Shown: positions 8,301 through 15,517 of the stretch, one piece after another
Position numbering within the stretch: position 1 is the first letter of the stretch
Layout of the letters: the number at the start of each line of letters is the position of its first letter
Assembly (NCBI GenBank): GCA_022821685.1
Contig: JAJEDD010000008.1
Coordinates: 1 to 64,000 of the forward strand
Reading direction: 5' to 3'
Origin: Acidimicrobiia bacterium
GTDB taxonomy: Bacteria > Actinomycetota > Acidimicrobiia > Acidimicrobiales > Aldehydirespiratoraceae
Length of the DNA stretch: 64,000 nucleotides
Position numbers and translations under genes: made by a program
The notes under the pieces: model-generated
The model's database searches: none
Seen by the model: the letters and a program-made list of their open reading frames with translations, nothing else
What the model was told of the DNA's origin: nothing

Positions 8301-8991
8301 CGTCCACGATCACCAGATCCCACTCCGATGCCTGGACCTTGGCCATCAACTCCTCGGAACGTGACAGCTGGTCCACCCGGGCGATCAGCAGGTTCTTCTC
8401 AGTGAACGGATTGCCCGTGCGCGACGCCTCAACCGAAGCCCGCGACATCAACTCGAACGACAGGCCGAACTTCTCCCACAACTCGTCCTGCCACTGCTCC
8501 ACCAGACTGCCCGGAGCCACGATCAAGCAGCGGGCCACGTCGCCTCGCAGCACCAGTTCCCGGATCAGCAGCCCCGACATGATCGTCTTGCCCGCGCCCG
8601 GATCATCGGCCAACAGGAACCGCAGCGGCCTCTTGGTGAGCAGCCGGTTGTAGACGGCGTCGATCTGGTGCGGGTAGGGATCGATGTTGGAGGTGTCCAC
8701 CGCCGCGAACGGATCAGCCAGATGAGCCTGCCGCATACGGCGCGCCTCCGACGCGAGACGGAACTTCGCACTGTCGGCGTCGAAGGTCCAACGCTGCTCG
8801 GACACCTCGGCCAGACCTGCCAGATCGTCCACCCCAATGATCCGTTCACCGAGCCGTCCCCCAGAGGTCCGGTAAGTGAGAACCGCCGAATCTGGGCCGT
8901 GCATCTCCACGGCCACGACCGTCACATCGGACTCGGCCACCACCCCCGACAACCGCATCCCCGCGGCAAGATCACCGAAGCCCAGCGTCAC
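5389..8991 (-). CDS. SNF2/DEAH-family helicase with C-terminal DUF3883 (nuclease-like) domain
   Basis: This 1200-residue protein carries all main SF2 helicase motifs. PGAGKT is at 131-136, DEAH at 230-233, LLLTATPHNG follows, and QRFGRVHRIGQ is motif VI. An Asp/Glu-rich coiled segment separates the lobes. The last 120 residues contain GYDILSTDP and YFIEVKG, the DUF3883 signature, which resembles the D...ExK core of PD-(D/E)xK nucleases. Such helicases are frequent in phage-defence islands and resemble DISARM DrmD in the SNF2 part, but no methylase, DrmA, DrmB or DrmC gene is present here. It may work alone, with unseen partners, or be a remnant. It starts with GTG. It lies just upstream of the CBASS operon in the same orientation, but that operon has its own promoter. 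Confidence 0.8.
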   Translation of the reverse strand: MTLGFGDLAAGMRLSGVVAESDVTVVAVEMHGPDSAVLTYRTSGGRLGERIIGVDDLAGLAEVSEQRWTFDADSAKFRLASEARRMRQAHLADPFAAVDTSNIDPYPHQIDAVYNRLLTKRPLRFLLADDPGAGKTIMSGLLIRELVLRGDVARCLIVAPGSLVEQWQDELWEKFGLSFELMSRASVEASRTGNPFTEKNLLIARVDQLSRSEELMAKVQASEWDLVIVDEAHKMSAHRYGDELRRTKRFVLGEALRECTRHLLLLTATPHNGKNEDFLAFMTLIDPERFAGRLRDGSGSHAGGAGPSMPDVSDVMRRLVKENLRTFEGKRLFPQRHAHSLNFELSEPETELYEAVTRYVSEGMNRAARMRDEGDKSRGIIIGFALAGLQRRLASSPAAIYHSLRRRRDRLEDQAAELRRLAASGKPVPVIDLPKGVKIADLDDFDFDDYGDAEREDLEDIVIDAATAAGTAEELEAEVAELKELVRLADDVRRSVVDTKWLELRDLLRSDRFAAPAFSGSLDIGAGPDDGSEPVRKLIVFSEHKDTLDYVAERIEAELGRPEAVVRIHGGIKRHDRRSIQDRFRVDPTARVLVATDAAGEGVNLQVANMVVNYDLPWNPNRIEQRFGRVHRIGQQRPCHLWNLVAHQTREGKVFERLFAKIEEQRGVYGDQVYDVLGDAQINTSLRDLLMRAIASDEDPAHVAWMDEVIEEGIGQQMKDVLDERALVAGLADPAANDKIRRDMEIARARRLQPWFVESFFTEALRMYGGRITSRERGRFEITRVPAAVRACAEADLGPVHDRYQRVTFDKAHIQPSRAGEATSGASVRADLISPGTPLLAAVVNKVMAEFGPALQQGAVLVDEGDSSTDPRLLVYLDHTITDGREVHGTRHVVSRRFHYVEIDRHGNARDPGDEPYLDYAPLTDEQPAVLDGRVDLDWAGRTAEDTARSWAIEHLAGPHFNEVAAITHARVAKVWDAVRERLESEIRYWDQRTAEIKAQEIKGKKPRLNSGKARARADELQTRLTRRRLELAQEDDLHNSPPSIVAAAVVVPQGLLDQLTGQPDNSVDPAIKAETDRRAVAAVMKAERKLGREPEEQHHTNPGYDILSTDPTTGVCYFIEVKGHLPQTEQISVSRRQVGKAHNNSERWRLAVVSVPEDPDAEPEVHYLVEPFKNVSLHPAQTSVPLNVADLLTYAGLPI

Positions 8992-9195
8992 TCCGCTGAT
9001 CCCCCGTTGTGAGTCCGCCTACGCATCGCTGTCCGCTCCCGGCTGCCGAAGCAGCAATTCGATCCGACAGCAGGGTACGCGCCGCGTACGACACCACCGA
9101 GCCCCATTCCGAGGCCAGATCCGATGTAGTCAAGCTCCTCCTGCGAGCGTCCAGTAGCCTCGTCGCACGCGATGCAGCGAGTCCCATCGGGTGCG

Positions 9196-9216
9196 CAGCG
9201 CCGGCTTCCGGCGCTG
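9196..9216. terminator. 9-bp perfect hairpin downstream of the toxin pseudogene
   Basis: Arms CAGCGCCGG and CCGGCGCTG are perfect complements around a 3-base loop (CTT). It lies 16 bases after the last codon of the broken toxin gene and before the helicase gene, both on the minus strand. It is well placed to end the toxin-antitoxin transcript. No T-run follows. Confidence 0.4.
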
Positions 9217-9231
9217 GGTGGCGATGTTGTG

Positions 9232-9535
9232 TTACGGCAGGATGCTGTGGTCGCCGACGCGATGCCACGCGATGTGGCGCTTACTGGCGATGACTGGCTC
9301 ACCCATTGAGAAGGTCGCGCGTCCGTCCGGTGCCTAGGTCATCTCAAACAGTCCCGACGCTCCCTGTACGCGTTTGACGCGCAACCCTGGCCGGAACCCT
9401 TGATGTCTCCCACATTCCATCGCCATCAGATCCGCTACGAACTCTTCGCGCTCGGTGTCGAAATCTGTCTTGTTGCTGAGGCGTCAGATTCTCGTAGTCG
9501 CGCAGGAATGACTCAGTCTCATCATGTGTTGGCAC
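9232..9535 (-). pseudogene. RelE-like toxin gene, broken by a frameshift and an internal stop
   Basis: The first 16-20 codons read as a start like MPTHDETESFLRDYENLTP, typical of a small RelE/ParE-like family. The frame is then lost at about 9470. The homologous protein continues in another frame: EFVADLMAME, then FRPGLRVKRVQG, then GLFEMT, an in-frame TAG where the family has Trp, then APDGRATF and HIAWHRVGDHSIL, ending in TAA at 9232-9234. So at least one indel and one nonsense change inactivate the gene. All fragments lie in the right order within 304 bases. The upstream small gene ends 15 bases before the start, as in antitoxin-toxin pairs. Confidence 0.72.
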
Positions 9536-9550
9536 CGTCGGCTTGGGGCG

Positions 9551-9739
9551 CTAGTCGGTGCTTCGGCCGTTGCGGCGCAGCCGGATCGCCGCCCGGAACG
9601 CTTCGTCGCTGTAGTAGCGCACGGCGACCTCGTGCTCGGGCACATCGGGCCCGGTGCCGACGCTCGCATCTAGCTCGGCGAGTGTCACCGGCTTCTCAAG
9701 TGGATCGTGGCCGGTGTCGGCGACAGGCACAGTAGTCAT
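9551..9739 (-). CDS. Small protein, likely antitoxin partner of the broken RelE-like toxin
   Basis: This is a 62-residue acidic protein starting with MTTVPVADTG and containing a helix-like segment YYSDEAFRAAIRLRRNG near the end. The ATG has a GAGAGGA about 10 bases upstream. I recognise no named family. Its role is inferred from position: a short gene directly upstream of, and in line with, a RelE-like toxin remnant. With the toxin dead it would be a relic or a free-standing regulator. Confidence 0.5.
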   Translation of the reverse strand: MTTVPVADTGHDPLEKPVTLAELDASVGTGPDVPEHEVAVRYYSDEAFRAAIRLRRNGRSTD

Positions 9740-9946
9740 GGCCGTTGATCCTCTCAGTAGCGCCTTGCCACATCCACGATAGCGCCTTCGACCGCCACCG
9801 GCCGTACCGGACTCCCCGTGCGACCCACAGGCCGAGACTCCTGCCGGAGCTTTCGATCAGCAGCACCTCAATCGGGCACTCCTCAGATCGGTGGAGTAGT
9901 CCAGCCTGCGTATTTCGTTCAGAGCTCAGAGTCTGTCGTCAGGGTC

Positions 9947-9991
9947 GTTCAGAGTCGCATAGTTCAGGATCGCATAGTTCAGGATCGTACA
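9947..9991 (+). repeat. Three tandem 15-bp repeats
   Basis: Three adjacent copies start at 9947, 9962 and 9977 with the pattern GTTCAG(A/G)(G/A)TCG(C/T)A(T/C)A. A degenerate half copy precedes them near 9935. The period is 15 bases. Confidence 0.75.
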
Positions 9992-10013
9992 GGGTCGGAG
10001 CGCCTCGGTTGAG

Positions 10014-10093
10014 TTGGACAGACTGTTGGACAAACGATAACCAGATCAGTCCAAAAATAGCATTTGACCATAGTTTTTGTTATCATTCAAAGG
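10014..10093. other. Possible attachment-site region of a tRNA-integrated element
   Basis: AT-rich DNA with the paired direct and inverted repeats described for the junction region lies directly against the tRNA-Asn 3' end, on the side of the accessory genes. Integrases commonly recombine at tRNA 3' ends and bind arm-type repeats nearby. No second copy of the tRNA end was found in the window, so the other boundary would lie to the left of base 1. Confidence 0.35.
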
Positions 10094-10166
10094 CTCCGGG
10101 GGTGGGACTCGAACCCACAACCTAGCGGTTAACAGCCGCTTGCTCTGCCAGTTGAGCTACCCCGGA
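10094..10166 (-). tRNA. tRNA-Asn (anticodon GTT)
   Basis: The 73-base sequence folds as a tRNA. The acceptor arms TCCGGGG and CCCCGGA pair perfectly, the D-arm region reads GCTC-AACTGGCAGAGC, and the anticodon loop is CTGTTAA. The T-arm contains GGTTCGAGTCC. The discriminator base is G, and CC but not the final A of CCA is encoded. The 5' end overlaps the last 10 bases of dnaG on the same strand. Confidence 0.95.
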
Positions 10167-12004
10167 TCAGCCTGGGAGGCTACCAGCGGCGCCGATGCCG
10201 CCCCCTCGCAGCGGCGTCCGTGCTCCACCAGCCAGGGAAGCAGCACGGCCAGCGCCTCGGCGGTGGTGTTGCGCTCGTCGAGCCGCTCCGACTGGGCCTT
10301 GAGCCAGGCCACGCTGGCGCTGTACTGCTGGCGCAGGGCCGGATCGGCGGCGGAGGCGGCCAGGCGGCGCAGGCTGTTCATGGCCCGGCCCGCGGTCAGG
10401 CGGGCCACCCGGGCGAGCACGTCCTCCACCGACGCGCGGCCGGCATCCACGGCCAGCCGGTGCAGCAGCTGCGCGGCCGGCTCCGACACCTGGTCGCAGG
10501 CCTCCACCACCCCGCCGGTGCGGGCCAGGGCCTCGAACGCCTCGCGGTGGGCCGGATCGCCGAACAGGGTGGAGTGCAGGCGGCCGGCCACCTCGCCGGG
10601 CCGGTGGATGGCCAGCTGCAGCGCCTCGTCCTCGGGTGTCAGCCGGTCCTCGGGCGTCAGCCGACCGTCGGGCGACCCGCGGGGCCCACCGGCCGCGCCC
10701 CCCGAACGGGCCGGCGCCATGCTGGGTCCACCCGCCGCGAACCGCCGCAGATGGTCGGGATCCACCTGGCATCGGTCTGCGATCTGCACCACATGCGGGT
10801 CGCGCACCATGGGGTCGGGATGCTCTCTGACCACCGTCACCGCCCTCTCCGCGGCCCGGGCCCGGCTCTCGATGGTGGACAGGTCGGCGCCGGCCAGGGC
10901 CCGGTCCACCCGGAATTGCAGGAACGGCAGCGCATTGTCGATGGCCCGCTGAAGCGCCTTGGGCTCGGTGCGGCCCAAGTCGCCAGGATCGGCGCCGTCG
11001 GGCAGGTCGGCCACCAGCACCTCGAGCTCGAACTGGCGCTCCCAGGCATACACCCGGCCCGCGGCCGCCGCCCCCGCGGCGTCGGCATCGAAGGCCAGCA
11101 CCAGCCGGTCGGCCGAGAACCGCTTCAACAGCCGCACATGGTCCTCGGTCAAGGCGGTGCCGCAGGTGGCCACGGCCAGTTCGATACCGGCAGTGGCGCA
11201 CCCGATCACGTCGGTATAGCCCTCGCACACCACCGCCCAGCCCGCCCTCACGATCTCTTTGCGGTGCTCGTGCAACCCGTAGAGCACCCTGCTCTTGTCG
11301 TAGACCTTGGCCTCGGTCGAGGTGTTCAGGTACTTGGGACCGTCTGCGCCGGGCATGATCCGGCCGCCGAAGCCGACCGCATCGCCCCGCTCGTCGGTGA
11401 TGGGAAACAGGATCCGGCCCCGGAAGAAGTCCTGCTGGCGGCCCCGCCGATTCATGAAGCCGAGACCCGAGTCGCGCAGGTCGTCGTCGGAGAGGCGCAG
11501 CTTCATGGCCAGGTAGTCCCAGCCGTCGGGCGCCCAGCCCAGCTTCCAGCGTCGCACCAGCTCGCCGTCGTAGCCGCGGGAGCGCAGATAGTTTCGGGCC
11601 GGTCCGGCGTCGCGGCCATCGAGCAGCCGCTGGTGGTAGAAGTCCCTAGCCCCGGCCACCGACTCCAGCAGCCGCTTGCGCCGGCTGCGGGCCGCGCTCT
11701 CGTCGCGGCTGGTGTAGGTGAGCCGGATCCCGGCCCGTGCGGCCAGCATCTCCACCGCGCCGGCGAAGTCGAGCCCCTCGATCTCCTGCACGAAAGTGAT
11801 GACGTCGCCGCTGCGCTGGCAGCCGAAGCAGTAGTACACGCCCTTGTCGGGCGACACCGACAGCGACGGCGTGCGCTCGCCGTGCAGCGGGCAGCGGGCC
11901 ATCCACTGCCGCCCGGAGCGCTTGATCTCGGTGTGCTCGCCGATGATGGCCACGATGTCGGTGGCCGCCCGCACCCGGGCCACATCGTCGGCGACGATCC
12001 CCAT
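10157..12004 (-). CDS. dnaG: DNA primase DnaG
   Basis: DnaG makes RNA primers for replication. The 615-residue product starts with the CHC2 zinc-ribbon domain: Cys38, His41, Cys59 and Cys62 in CPLHGERTPS and YYCFGCQRSGD. The primase core follows, with the DEVYGR-like region represented by SRVLYGLHEHRKEI, then the TOPRIM acidic motifs EGYTDVIG and AFDADAAG. The C-terminal third is the helicase-binding region, rich in Ala and Arg. The open frame extends 70 codons upstream, but the family start and the repeat-rich upstream DNA argue for the ATG at 12004. The stop codon TAG is made by bases of the tRNA-Asn acceptor stem, so the two genes overlap by 10 bases. Confidence 0.95.
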   Translation of the reverse strand: MGIVADDVARVRAATDIVAIIGEHTEIKRSGRQWMARCPLHGERTPSLSVSPDKGVYYCFGCQRSGDVITFVQEIEGLDFAGAVEMLAARAGIRLTYTSRDESAARSRRKRLLESVAGARDFYHQRLLDGRDAGPARNYLRSRGYDGELVRRWKLGWAPDGWDYLAMKLRLSDDDLRDSGLGFMNRRGRQQDFFRGRILFPITDERGDAVGFGGRIMPGADGPKYLNTSTEAKVYDKSRVLYGLHEHRKEIVRAGWAVVCEGYTDVIGCATAGIELAVATCGTALTEDHVRLLKRFSADRLVLAFDADAAGAAAAGRVYAWERQFELEVLVADLPDGADPGDLGRTEPKALQRAIDNALPFLQFRVDRALAGADLSTIESRARAAERAVTVVREHPDPMVRDPHVVQIADRCQVDPDHLRRFAAGGPSMAPARSGGAAGGPRGSPDGRLTPEDRLTPEDEALQLAIHRPGEVAGRLHSTLFGDPAHREAFEALARTGGVVEACDQVSEPAAQLLHRLAVDAGRASVEDVLARVARLTAGRAMNSLRRLAASAADPALRQQYSASVAWLKAQSERLDERNTTAEALAVLLPWLVEHGRRCEGAASAPLVASQADPG

Positions 12005-12311
12005 CGCGGCGAACCTACCAGCGCCACCGGAATCGGGCGGACGCGCGCCGAGCATGATCTGGCCGGCGGCGGTCATGCCTGCGACACAAGCGCCGCGGCA
12101 GTACCCGGCACTGCCCTCCGAGTATCCGGGGCCGGACCGTAGCAATTCTCGACACAAGCGCCGCGGCAGTACCCGGCACCGCTCTCCGAGCATCCCGAAG
12201 CGGACCGCAGTCATTCACGACACATTCGCCGGGGCGGTGCCGGCCCGTTCGCGGGTGACCGCCCCTTCACGGGCGACGACCCTCTCACGTCAGCGCCTAC
12301 CCTTCGGTGCT
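12005..12311. other. Divergent dnaG-glyS intergenic region, filled by repeats
   Basis: No gene is seen here. Most of the stretch is the 68-bp tandem repeat. The glyS start is a GTG right after it, with only a weak upstream purine run. Promoters for both genes must lie here, but no clear -35/-10 pair stands out. Confidence 0.5.
12082..12240. repeat. 68-bp tandem repeat, about 2.3 copies
   Basis: Copies begin at 12082, 12150 and 12218 with CGACACA. The first two full units are about 85 percent alike by eye; the third breaks off after about 20 bases. Each unit contains a GCAGT/ACTGC-type short inverted repeat. Confidence 0.75.
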
Positions 12312-13634
12312 GTGTCCGAGCCTCGCCCCAGCCCCGAGCTGTTCGACGCCATCGTCAACCTGTGCGTGCGGCGCGGCTTCGTGTTCCGCTCCGCGGAGAT
12401 CTACGGCGGCTTCCGCTCGGCCTACGACTACGGGCCGCTGGGAGTGCTGCTGCTGCGCAACGTCAAGGAGCAGTGGTGGCGCTCGATGGTCCAGCTGCGC
12501 CACGATGTGGTGGGCCTGGACGCGTCGATCCTGTCGCCGCCCGCGGTGTGGGAGGCCTCCGGCCATCTGGAGAACTTCACCGACCCGCTCGTGGACTGCC
12601 GCGCCTGCGGGGTCCGCCACCGATCCGACAAGCTGGCCGACCCCCAGATCTGCCCGGAATGCGGCGAGACGGGCTCGCTGACCGAGCCCCGGCAGTTCAA
12701 CCTCATGTTCGCCACCCACGCCGGACCGGTGGCCGACTCCGCGGCCCAGGTGTATCTGCGGCCCGAGACAGCCCAGGGCATGTTCATCAACTTCGTCAAC
12801 GTGCAGCGGACCAGCCGCAAGCGCCCGCCGTTCGGCATCGCCCAAATCGGCAAGTCGTTCCGCAACGAGATCACTCCGGGCAACTTCGTGTTCCGCACCC
12901 GCGAGTTCGAGCAGATGGAGATGGAGTACTTCGTCCCGCCGGATGCCGCGGCGGAATGGTTCGAGCACTGGTGCGAGGTTCGCCGCCAGTGGTACCTGGA
13001 TCTGGGTATCAGAGGCGAACTGCTGCGGCTGCGGGCCCACGGCGCCGGCGAGCTGAGCCACTACTCGTCGGCCACCTCCGACGTGGAGTTCCTGTTCCCG
13101 TGGGGATGGGACGAGCTGGAGGGCATCGCCAACCGGGGCGACTACGACCTGCGCTGCCACGCCGAGCACTCGGGCGAGCGGCTGGAGTACTTCGATCCGG
13201 CCACCGAGGAGCACTATGTGCCCCATGTGATCGAGCCCGCCGCGGGCGCGACCCGAGCGGCCATGGCCTTTTTGATGTCGGCCTACGACACCGAGGTCGT
13301 CAACGACGCCGAGCGGACGGTGCTGCGCCTCGACCGGCGGCTGGCGCCGTACCAGGTGGCAGTGCTGCCGTTGTCGCGCAAGGACGTGCTGGCGCCGACC
13401 GCCAACCGGGTGTTCGACCTGCTCAAGGGCCGCTGGAGCTGCGACTACGACGAGACGCAGGCCATCGGTCGCCGCTACCGGCGCCAGGACGAGATCGGCA
13501 CCCCGCTGTGCGTGACCATCGACTTCGACACCCTCGAAGACGAGGCGGTGACCGTGCGAGACCGCGACTCCATGGCCCAAGACCGAGTCAGCATCGACCG
13601 ATTGGTGGACTACTTGGCCGACCGCCTCGAGTAG
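12312..13634 (+). CDS. glyS: Glycyl-tRNA synthetase, single-chain dimeric type
   Basis: The enzyme charges tRNA-Gly. The 440-residue protein begins SEPRPSPELFDAIVNLC and shows class II features: FRSAYDYGPLG near the N-terminus, LRPETAQGMF, FGIAQIGKSFRNEITP (motif 2) and a C-terminal anticodon-binding domain starting PYQVAVLPLS. Two CxxC pairs (Cys96/99, Cys114/117) form a zinc knuckle seen in bacterial members of this type. The length suits the alpha2 family, not the two-subunit GlyQS. GTG at 12312 is chosen because homology begins there; the frame is open upstream through the repeats. Confidence 0.95.
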   Translation: MSEPRPSPELFDAIVNLCVRRGFVFRSAEIYGGFRSAYDYGPLGVLLLRNVKEQWWRSMVQLRHDVVGLDASILSPPAVWEASGHLENFTDPLVDCRACGVRHRSDKLADPQICPECGETGSLTEPRQFNLMFATHAGPVADSAAQVYLRPETAQGMFINFVNVQRTSRKRPPFGIAQIGKSFRNEITPGNFVFRTREFEQMEMEYFVPPDAAAEWFEHWCEVRRQWYLDLGIRGELLRLRAHGAGELSHYSSATSDVEFLFPWGWDELEGIANRGDYDLRCHAEHSGERLEYFDPATEEHYVPHVIEPAAGATRAAMAFLMSAYDTEVVNDAERTVLRLDRRLAPYQVAVLPLSRKDVLAPTANRVFDLLKGRWSCDYDETQAIGRRYRRQDEIGTPLCVTIDFDTLEDEAVTVRDRDSMAQDRVSIDRLVDYLADRLE

Positions 13635-13678
13635 ACCTAGACAAGAGGCCGCGGCCGAGGCAACCCTCGCTCAGAGGG

Positions 13679-13825
13679 CGCGCAAATTGGTGAGGGCCAG
13701 TCGCGTCGCAGCGGGGTCATTTCCGCTCTTGTTGGCTGCGCTCACGGGCCGCCCAAACCCCGGCGTCACAGCCCACGGCCTCGCCCGTATGGGCCGGACT
13801 CGCTCGCCTATTCGCTCGGCCTCTT
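13679..13825 (+). repeat. Dispersed GC-rich repeat, copy 1
   Basis: This is the longest copy of the family. It has a head with AAATTGGTGAGGGCC, a core TTCCGCTCTTGTTGGCTGCG, the block CTCACGGGCCGCCC, and a tail with CTCGCCCGTATGGGCCGG and CGCTCGGCCTC. It fills most of the gap between the convergent glyS and recO genes. Confidence 0.8.
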
Positions 13826-13841
13826 GGCGGGAACGCCCCAG

Positions 13842-14594
13842 CTAGCTGCGCTCCAGCACGGTCACCGACCGCAGCCGCCGCTCCAGGTGGGCCTCCATCG
13901 CGGCGGTGGCGATGGACGCCACCTCCTCGGCGGCGGAATCGGCCGACTGGCGCAGCACCGAGCCGAGCCGGCCGCCGAGGATCTGGCGCAGCATCGCCAG
14001 CGCCTCCGGGCTGACCGGCCGACCCTGGCGGCACCGGTGGCACAGCACGCCGCCGGCCGCGATGTCGAGAGCCTCGAACGGCTCGCCCGCACCGCAGGCC
14101 ACGCAGCTCTCCAGTTCGGGCTGCACTCCCTCGAGAGCCAGCAGCTTCAAGAAGAACCCGGCGACGACCAGAACCGAGCGCGAATGGGCAAACTCGGCCT
14201 CTGAGCCGCTGTCGATGCGGTCCAGGGTGGCCAGGGCCCGCACCAGCATGGTGTGGCGGTCTGGATCGGAGCCGGCCTCGGGGGCGAGCTGGTCTACGGC
14301 CTCCAACATGGCTGAGGCCTGCGCGAACCGGGCGGGATCGCAGCGGAGGCCGGTGAACCGGTCGATGGTCTCGGCCTGGGTGAGGGTGTCGAGGTCGCCG
14401 CGGCCCCGGTAGAGCTGCACCGCCACATGGCAGGCCGGCTCCACCCGGGCGCCGAACTTCGAGCGGGTGCGGCGAACCCCCTTGGCCACCGCCCGGACCT
14501 TGCCGTGGCCCAGGGTGTGCAGGCTCACAATCCGGTCGGCCTCCCCCAGCTTCCAGGTGCGCAACACCACCGCCTCGTCGCGGTAGAGGGCCAT
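13842..14594 (-). CDS. recO: DNA repair protein RecO
   Basis: RecO helps load RecA on single-stranded DNA in the RecFOR path. The 250-residue protein opens with MALYRDEAVVLRTWKLGEAD, which matches the RecO OB-fold. It ends in a helical domain with a four-Cys zinc site: Cys164, Cys167, Cys185 and Cys188. Its ATG lies 9 bases after the uppS stop, so the two are co-transcribed, an order common in Actinobacteria. Confidence 0.93.
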   Translation of the reverse strand: MALYRDEAVVLRTWKLGEADRIVSLHTLGHGKVRAVAKGVRRTRSKFGARVEPACHVAVQLYRGRGDLDTLTQAETIDRFTGLRCDPARFAQASAMLEAVDQLAPEAGSDPDRHTMLVRALATLDRIDSGSEAEFAHSRSVLVVAGFFLKLLALEGVQPELESCVACGAGEPFEALDIAAGGVLCHRCRQGRPVSPEALAMLRQILGGRLGSVLRQSADSAAEEVASIATAAMEAHLERRLRSVTVLERS

Positions 14595-14603
14595 GGGGTT
14601 GAA

Positions 14604-15356
14604 TTATCTGTCGCCGTTGTAGGCCGCCCCGGCGCCGTTGGGCGAGACCTGCCCGAAGCGGCGCTCGCGCTCCTGGAAGACCCTGATCGCCTCGAACAGG
14701 TCGCCCCGCCGGAAGTCGGGCCAGGCCGTGTCAGTGAAGTACAGCTCGCTGTAGGCCAGCTCCCACAGCAGGAAGTTGGAGGTGCGGCACTCCCCGGAGG
14801 TGCGGATCATCAGGTCGGGCTCGGGCATCTCGGGGTCGTAGAGCCGGCGGGCGATGGTGCGCTCGGTGATCCTGTCGGGCGAGATCCCCGAACTCACGAC
14901 CGCTCGGACCGCGTCGACGATCTCGGCCCGCCCCCCGTAGTTGAAGGCGATGGTGAGGGTCATGTCGCGGTTGTGCTGGGTGATGTCGATGGCATCGTCC
15001 ATGAGGTTGAGCAGCCGCCTCGGCACCCGGCGATCGCGGCGTCCCACGAAGCGGATCCGCACGCCCCGCTCGTGCAGCTCGTCGCGGCGGCGCAGCAGGA
15101 TCTCCTCGTTGAACTCGAGCAGGAAGCGCACCTCGTCGGCGGGCCGGCGCCAGTTCTCGGTGCTGAAGGCATACACCGTGAGCCATTCGACCCCTATGTC
15201 GAGGGCCCCCTCCACCACATCGAACAGGGCCTCCTCGCCGGCCCGGTGGCCCGCGGTGCGGGGCAGACCCCGAGACTGGGCCCAGCGGCCGTTGCCGTCC
15301 ATCACGCACGCGACATGCGAGGGGACGCGCCCGGGGTCCAGCGCCGCAGCGATCAT
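14604..15356 (-). CDS. uppS: Isoprenyl diphosphate synthase (UppS family)
   Basis: This cis-prenyltransferase makes the long-chain polyprenyl diphosphate lipid carrier for cell-wall synthesis. The 250-residue sequence has the catalytic Asp20 in VMDGNGRWA, AGEEALFDVVEG, AFSTENWRRP, and the C-terminal RTSGECRTSNFLLWELAYSE region with conserved Arg/Ser residues for diphosphate binding. A 161-base gap to era upstream holds short imperfect repeats (ACGCTGCCAG...CGGCACC), so it may have its own promoter. Confidence 0.95.
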   Translation of the reverse strand: MIAAALDPGRVPSHVACVMDGNGRWAQSRGLPRTAGHRAGEEALFDVVEGALDIGVEWLTVYAFSTENWRRPADEVRFLLEFNEEILLRRRDELHERGVRIRFVGRRDRRVPRRLLNLMDDAIDITQHNRDMTLTIAFNYGGRAEIVDAVRAVVSSGISPDRITERTIARRLYDPEMPEPDLMIRTSGECRTSNFLLWELAYSELYFTDTAWPDFRRGDLFEAIRVFQERERRFGQVSPNGAGAAYNGDR

Positions 15357-15517
15357 CGCAGTGACGCTACCGCGTGACGCGCCAAGCGGCAGCGCCTAGC
15401 CGGGTCGACGCTGCCAGCTCTCGGCACCTACTGGCAGCCCCCGCCGACGCGCTCAGCCCAGACGCTGCCAGTTGCCGGCACCCAGCTGACGCTTCATCGA
15501 CGACGACGGCGACGCGC

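Larger units (their letters stand above)
9740..10093. other. Gene-free, low-GC junction between the defence region and tRNA-Asn
   Basis: No reading frame here looks like a real protein, and no integrase gene is present. The stretch holds a 15-bp triple repeat (9947-9991), two TTGGACA direct repeats 12 bases apart (10014-10020, 10026-10032), an inverted TTGGAC/GTCCAA pair (10026-10031, 10049-10054) and a GATAAC/GTTATC pair (10036-10041, 10079-10084). The last 80 bases are markedly AT-rich for this genome and abut the 3' end of the tRNA. Confidence 0.6.

Noticed and set aside
9745..10125. Open plus-strand frame ending near the tRNA with the peptide VGLEPTT
   Set aside because: It is an antisense reading of tRNA-Asn and the repeat-rich junction; the composition is not protein-like and no ribosome site is present.
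12082..12240. Short CRISPR array
   Set aside because: The units are 68 bp and directly adjacent with no unique spacers, so this is a plain tandem repeat.
13679..13825. Possible CRISPR or tRNA-like structure in the dispersed repeat
   Set aside because: There is no regular spacer pattern and no tRNA-like T-loop or anticodon arm; copies are far apart.
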